Shown here: piece after piece, positions 58,606 to 64,000 of the stretch
Layout: each line of letters starts with the position of its first letter
How positions within the stretch are numbered: the first letter of the stretch is position 1
Assembly (NCBI GenBank): GCA_022495995.1
Contig: JAFEMH010002593.1
Span: forward strand, 248,001 to 312,000
Reading direction: 5' to 3'
Source: Adenophora triphylla var. japonica
Lineage: Eukaryota; Streptophyta; Magnoliopsida; Asterales; Campanulaceae
Length of the DNA: 64,000 nt
Program-made: the position numbers and the translations under genes
The notes under the pieces: model-generated
Databases searched by the model: none
What the model saw: the letters and a program-made list of their open reading frames with translations, nothing else
What the model was told of the DNA's origin: nothing

Positions 58606-60057
58606 CTAAAATTTGTGTCTCTCCGTCTTATATATAGGTGGGTTGTGCTGAAACTGTAGTGTGGTGGTTCGGTTGGAAATTGGAAGGAGAATTTGATTGT
58701 GGGGGTATGTTTATTGTTGCACTTTCTTTGTGATTTGTGTGGAGGTTTTGTAGTTGGTTTTTGTGTTGAAAATATGCCTCCTAAGGAGATAGACATTAGA
58801 GGGGGTAGCAACAAGAGGGGTAGACAAAACCCGCCGCCCGTAGTCCCAAATGATCCCACTTTCCCTAATGCATCATTGACGCCGTTTATGGGATTGACCC
58901 AATTGACCTCCGCTCAAAAGAAAAAATAGCGGAATTTGGAGGGTAGGAAATTTCAAGTAACCACTTTCCTTCATTTGCCGGTGTTGAGGGATTTGGGTTT
59001 AGAGACGTTAGTAACAGAATTGATGACGCAAGCCGGGTTAGGTCATTTCCTGGGGAAGACTCCATCTACGTATTTGAGATATTCACTTGAGTTCCTTTCA
59101 ACTTTGGAGGTAGACAAGGGGTCACAAGAAAATTCTATTCGGTTTCATCAGGATGATGAAGTCTATCGAGTGACTTATGATGAGTTGAGGGGAATCTTTG
59201 GGGTTGATCAGCCGAGAGGAAACTGGGTGGAGGCTGATGGGGCGACTTGTTTTTTCTTTTCGGAGCTCACAGGATTGCCCTGCAAAAAGAAATACCTTAG
59301 GGCTTCCTCTCTTTCTCACCCGGCTTGGAAATTATTTTACAGAGGGCTATCTATGTCTTGGTTGGCAAACGGAGAGCCCGCTCAATTGAATGTGGCTATG
59401 GTAAACCTTTTGCGAACGGGGTTGAGGAGTTTTCAGGTGATTCCTGATTGGGTTGATATTTTTGTTCGGAGATGTGAGGCATTTGCCCTTACCAAAAAGG
59501 GAAACATATCAATAGGGGGGATGATCACGTTGATTGCTCAAGCTTGTGTGGGGGAACCAAAACCCGAGGCGATGAGATTGATGGGGGGCACGAGTTTTTA
59601 TTCTGGAGACTGGCTAGTGCAGTATGACAAGTTTGTGAGGGACCCGAGGGCGACAGACAATAGGTCTTTATTGTTTGAATATGGTACTCCCAGGAGGACG
59701 GTCCGTTGCAGGGTAGGGGCCACGTTTCCGAGTGGTGAACAGGCCAGGCATTGGCGTATGCCCGGTGTTGATGATCAAATGGATCCCGTTGATGAGGAGG
59801 ATGATGAGGAGCAGGAAGAGGAGGATCAGAAGAGACAGGGTGGTCAGGGAGGAGAGCAGAACCAGAGCCAGCAGGGTTCTTTTGATCAATGGGATACCAT
59901 GAGGGCATTTCTGGAGGAGCAGGAGCGATCAAGGATCGCTCGGGAGCAGAGCCGACATGCTTTGGAGGATGCTAGATGGGGGGAGGTTATCGCTCGGGAA
60001 CATAGTCGACAGGCTTTAGAGGATGCTAGATGGGGGAGGTGCGCAGGATCGTTTTGA
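58606..60057 (+). pseudogene. Athila-ORF1-like cassette inside the CACTA element
   Basis: From ATG at 58774 the frame reads MPPKEIDIRGGSNKRGRQ, meets TAG at 58927-58929, and continues in the same frame to 60057. It contains VLRDLGLETLVTELM, YSLEFLSTLEVD, IRFHQDDEVYRVTYDELRGI, HPAWKLFYRGL, IPDWVDIFVRRCEA and ISIGGMITLIAQACVGEP. This is the ORF1 domain of Athila-type and related LTR elements (PF03078/PF20167-like). An acidic and Gln-rich region and a 17-residue tandem repeat (EQSRHALEDARWG) follow. A 32-bp copy of the CACTA 5' intron acceptor lies just upstream. The function of the domain is unknown. Confidence 0.7.
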
Positions 60058-62446
60058 GGGTTGGAAGATGAAACCGCCATTTTGGGAGCCCGTATACGCA
60101 CTGGAGGCTTGGGCGATGCAGACAGAGCCCCGGAGTTACGAGCCGCTCAGAGGATTATTTGACTATGATGCATTCGAGAGCCACTGCTCGTGCACAGAGG
60201 CGTTCTTCCCGTCAGACCTACTATCAGGGACAAACCTCCGGCTCTCATCAGTGATGTTATTATTTATGTTTCATGTTTCAATCAAACTTGTTATTTTGTA
60301 TGGTTGAATATTAATATTGTTAATTGTAATATGTATTTGTTTAGATCTTATTTGCTTACTATTACTAAGACAATGTTATTACTTATGTTTCATATTTCAA
60401 TTAAACTTGTTATTTTGATTGGTTGAATTGAATATTAATATTGTTAATTGTAATATGTATTTGTTCTGCTTCTTTTGATCAAACTCTTATTTCCTACAGG
60501 ATCTTGTTGCAGCAGCTCTCTCAAGTTACTTTTCATCTCTGTCATCTGCTTCTCTAGGTATTCCTTTGATGCCTGTACAAATTTTGAATATATTAAATGA
60601 ATATCCAATTTTTACTTTGGGATGTCCCCGCCCCGCTTTCCCACCGATTTGGTACCCGCGGGAGCCCCACCCCCCACCCCCCCGTACTATTTTATACTTT
60701 TTCTGTATCAAGCAAGGCTTGCCCTATAGTGTTGTTGTTGTTGTTGTTGTTCCTTGTTGTTGTTGTTGTTGTCTAATTTTTACTTTGTGATTTGGAAAGG
60801 GGTCTAGCCACTTGTTAGGCTAGACCCCCATTTGATGTCCAAACAATGTAATGTTGATATTCTTGTTGTTCTTCCCTCTAAATGATGATATACCATGATT
60901 AAATGCTCAAATGGCTGTTGTTTCATGTTGTTCATATGTAGATATATGTATACCCAAATTTTCATGTTCATAGCATCTCATTTGAGTGAGTTTTCATGGG
61001 TGTTTTCATGCCATTTGTGGATTTCCAGCAGACTGTCCATCTCCACCTTTCTGTCTTGTTGCTCTATTTATGCATAGTAAACGTTGTTTTTTGGTCTTAG
61101 ACCACAAAAGAGATTTTGTTCTACACAGAACGAGGAAGATTCACATGTAAATATCATATTTTTACCCTGAGTGGAAGAGTCTCTTTCCATTTTTTTTTGT
61201 TTCAACTCTCTGTTCTCAGATTAGCATGTTTCCTGTTCTGACACCAAAATGTCATAGGTGTTTTGTTTGACTTAAACTTACTGTATGGCTTTGAAACTCT
61301 CCATATCTAAACTTTGAGATGTTAGGAACAACTTTCATGTTTAGTGTTTTCCATGATTCCTTTGTTTTCATGATGCAAAAAGTGGATATTTTATGGATGT
61401 AAGAAAATCTGTCAAACTGGGCTGTGGAAAGTATTGTCTTGCATGCCTTGTTTGGACACCATAAATTACTCCTAAAATCATAGGAAAAATCGTGGTAGAT
61501 TCTTAATGTGTTAGGAAGTTTTGTTGACCTTTAATTTCCAGATTGAGTGAGTACAAGAACAGGTACCCAAAGAAGAACGACGCAGCAGTCCCTAAAAATG
61601 CTTGGAGACGGACTTTTGGACATTTATTTGTTTTGGGACATTTTTATATGATACCTTTAAGTGAATTGCTTTAAGTGAATTGGAAAATATGATACCTTTA
61701 AGTGAATTGCTTTAAGAGATTAAAGCAACACTTCAAGCACTCAAACCTTCAAGCAAAATATCACTTTGAGTGAATATGATACCTTTAAGTGAATTGCTTG
61801 GGCATTATACTCTTAATCTAAATGTTTGGTTTAGTTTGGCATTTATACTCTGTTTTGTATCTGGAGGGTGAATTTTAAAGGTCTAGAAATTTTCTTGCTG
61901 TTGCTGTTGAGTGTTGTGGAAAGTTTGGTTGAGTGTTGTGGAAATTTTCAGCATGCTGTTGCTGAAGGTCTGTTATGAATAAAAATGTGGGTCAAGTTAA
62001 TCTTCCTTGTCAAATTAGGGGCCAATTTGAAAAAGGCACATGTGTAATAGGCGACTTAGAAGGTAAATCTTTGAAAGAGAAACGAATTTCTGAATTGCTT
62101 GGAGCCAATTCACAGCATATGATAATGTGAATTGCTTTTGGAGTCCACCTGTAACTATGAATTGCTGTTGTTGTTTTCTGTTGCTGTTGTTATTTTCTGT
62201 TGCTGTTGTTGTTTGCTGTTGCTGTTGTTGTTTGCTGTAGCTGTTGTTGTTTTCATTTTGAGTGTTGTTGTTGCTGTTTATATGTCTTATATAAGATATA
62301 TATAAGACCAATATATGGTCTTATATAAGATACATAAGACCTATAATAAATTTATAGGTCTTATACCTATATTATAAGACTGTTTTTTTTTGTCCTTTAC
62401 TTGGTTTATTCAATTTTTGTGCTAGAATTGAATTGTCATATGACAG
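60058..62446. other. CACTA interior without recognised gene
   Basis: 60250-60470 repeats the 3' sequence of TNP2. A G/C run lies near 60637-60690 and (TTG)n runs at about 60730-60770. TATGATACCTTTAAGTGAAT occurs three times at 61650-61800, and (CTGTTG)-type repeats fill 62155-62275. TCTTATATAAGA-type palindromes cluster at 62283-62390. Possible untranslated exons of the next gene could not be fixed. Confidence 0.45.
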
Positions 62447-62448
62447 AT

Positions 62449-63930
62449 ATGCCGCCAAGGAAAAATTTAATAACAGGTGAGGGCTCGAACCATAAAGAAA
62501 GAGGGCTGACAAAAGCAACCAAAAAATGGGGTAAAGAGAGATTGAATATAATATGGAATGAATATGGTCAACCAGTTGGTGGGGACCACGCAAAACTAGC
62601 TACTCAGCTAGGACATTTTGCTAAAAATGGGGAACATTTCCCATTAACTAAAGAGTGGTCTCAGATGGAGCGTACAGTTATAGATGCCGTATGAAATGAC
62701 ATTTTAGTAAGTTGTAATCCATATTCCTTACATAAATCTCTAGTACGTAGTCAAAAGTCTTATGATTCTCTAACAATTATTTTTTTTCTTTGTTGAATTG
62801 TGTATATAGGATAATACAAATGTGCCTCCGGAATATTACCCGGTTATGAATATTGCTCTCAATAAAGCGTGGCGTGACTGAAAATACCAGGTGAGACAAG
62901 CATATAATAAGTATTACTCAGTTATGAATATTACTCAGTTATGACTTTGTTATGAATATTATTCAGTTATGACTTTTTAATATGGAAATGTCAGGTGAAA
63001 CAAATGTATAAGATGTATGAATCCGACCGGGACGCATTGGCTCACCCACCCCATGCGTGCGTTGCGGGTCAATGGGCTGAACTTGTTGCGATGTGGGGTA
63101 CAGACAAGGCTCGAGTATATTTCAAATTAATCTCAATCTATTATCGTGAATGTCTTATATAAGTAGTCAAATTAATACTAATATTATCTTCTTTTTTTTT
63201 CCAGGAATTATCAGAAACAAATAAAACGAATCGAGAAAAGCACGCGTGCCTGAACCGGACCGGAAAAAAGTCCCATCCCAAAGTCATAAAAGAGGTTTGT
63301 CATCTTTCAATTTAGTTCTCAGTTGTCAATTAATGTTTCTTTTTGTATCGTATATAAATATATTTTTTTTGGTCAAATGATTCTATTATAAATTGTAGAG
63401 AGTAGACGAGGGATTATCAACTGATCGCGTAAGCTTGTTCATAGCTACGTGCACGGGCAAAACGGCTGCAGATCGAGAAACCTCTCGTATGATTGTAAGT
63501 TAAAGTTTCAACCTTTTCTTTTTCAGTTTTGTTCTTCTATAGAATACTTTTTTCATTTCTAAATTCATTTTCATAATATTAATTAAAGTTAAAACATTTA
63601 TATTGAACATGTTTTTGTTATAGACTACGTTTAATGATGCAATTGATGAGCTGCCAGAGGAGCAACAAAACTCTCCCAGGGCGCGAGAAAAGATTTTTAC
63701 AGATTTGATGGGCACTGATGACCACGGGAGAGTGCGATGTATGGGAGGCGGTGTTAACAAAACTAAGGTGTTTGGAAAATCCTCAACTTCTCAGACAGCT
63801 GTATTGGAGGCGGTGTCATCCGTCAGAGCAGATCTTGAAAGGCAACTTGAGGAGCAACGCCAAATGTTTCAACAACAAATAGAAGATTTGAACCGCCGTA
63901 TGGAAGAACGTGGAAAAGGTGGTAATGAAT
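62449..63930 (+). pseudogene. TNPA/Transposase_24-like CACTA gene, six exons, one nonsense codon
   Basis: Exons 62449-62688, 62810-62890, 62995-63114, 63205-63294, 63399-63494 and 63624-63930 have GT-AG borders and all end in phase 0. They encode MPPRKNLITGEGSNHKERG, ATQLGHFAKNGEHFPLTKEW, a PPEYYPVMNIALNKAWRD segment, VAMWGTDKAR, ELSETNKTNREKHACLNRTG, and an acidic region with GRVRCMGGGV. A C-terminal coiled coil (RADLERQLEEQRQMF) follows. TGA at 62879-62881 stands where this family has a Trp. The reading frame is cut at 63931 by a Stowaway MITE. In En/Spm the second protein binds the subterminal repeats; the same role is inferred here. Confidence 0.75.
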
Positions 63931-63931
63931 A

Positions 63932-64000
63932 CTCCCTCCGTCCCACCCGAATTTGGACAAAGTTACTTTACACGGAGATTAAGGAAAAGGTAAATGTTGT
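63932..64000. mobile_element. Stowaway MITE, left end only
   Basis: CTCCCTCCGTCCCACCCGAA follows TA at 63930-63931 and runs to the window edge. It sits in the last exon of the TNPA-like gene. Confidence 0.85.

Larger units (their letters stand above)
53034..64000 (+). mobile_element. CACTA (En/Spm) transposon, 5' end inside, 3' end beyond the window
   Basis: Starts CACTACAAGAAAGGAGG, the CACTA terminal inverted repeat, after TTT. It contains a subterminal palindrome array, a TNP2 transposase gene, a TNPA/Transposase_24-like gene and an inserted LTR-element ORF. The inverted end TTCTTGTAGTG was not found before 64000, so the element is at least 10.9 kb. Both transposase genes are damaged. Confidence 0.88.

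Noticed and set aside
60637..60690. GC-rich stretch with a Pro/Gly open frame
   Set aside because: Low-complexity C and G runs; no gene signal.

Overview
This window looks like nuclear DNA of a flowering plant, most likely a eudicot. It has long AT-rich intergenic stretches, GT-AG introns, Stowaway and Tourist MITEs, Copia and Ty3/Gypsy LTR retrotransposons, CACTA and Mutator-like (MULE) DNA transposons, an RTE LINE and (CT)n microsatellites. I cannot name the species. No tRNA, rRNA, CRISPR or prokaryotic operon is visible.

Layout. 1-1400: left-truncated MULE transposase pseudogene (minus strand), followed by three palindromes. 2.1-7.0 kb: AT-rich repeats and a Stowaway MITE. 7057-16884: the one convincing host gene, a six-exon minus-strand Agenet/Tudor-like protein whose exons join in frame into a predicted 456-aa protein. 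Its introns hold an RTE LINE, two Stowaway MITEs and a Tourist-like MITE, and a further Stowaway lies 56 bp upstream of its ATG. 17-26 kb: relics (L1 fragment, MITE, (CT)n arrays, broken synaptotagmin-like exon, Gypsy gag with two in-frame stops).

26.3-45.4 kb is a stack of nested LTR retrotransposons. A relic Tat-type leader/LTR was split by a gag-only Tat element (26479-33673, TSD CAAAC). The 3' LTR of that element was split by a 2.7-kb solo LTR (29940-32641, TSD ACTAC). The relic was split again by a full-length SIRE-like Copia (34898-45368, TSD CAATC, near-identical LTRs). 45.4-48.4 kb: minus-strand Gypsy pol relic and a proline-rich accessory-ORF relic. 49059-50245: Pack-MULE with about 200-bp TIRs and a 9-bp TSD carrying a piece of an At4g28100-like GPI-anchored protein gene. 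50.26-50.95 kb: a second MULE-type terminus next to a small GRF zinc-finger gene. 51.2-53.0 kb: MITE ends, GC-rich palindromes and the C-terminal part of another MULE transposase, cut by a CACTA element.

53034 to the right edge is one large CACTA element. It holds a subterminal hairpin array, a TNP2-type transposase pseudogene (54776-58422), an inserted Athila-ORF1-like cassette (about 58606-60057) and a multi-exon TNPA/Transposase_24-like pseudogene (62449-63930) ended by a Stowaway MITE.

The most interesting signal is not a gene. Several unrelated elements carry repeated short palindromes or stem-loops whose arms change together. The clearest are (a) about a dozen dispersed GTGTTGCC...GGCAACAC modules through the Copia element, including coding linkers where they are read in different frames, and (b) two hairpin arrays (GTTT loops and CAT loops) with compensatory and G-U pairs in the predicted R-U5 leader of the Tat-type relic.
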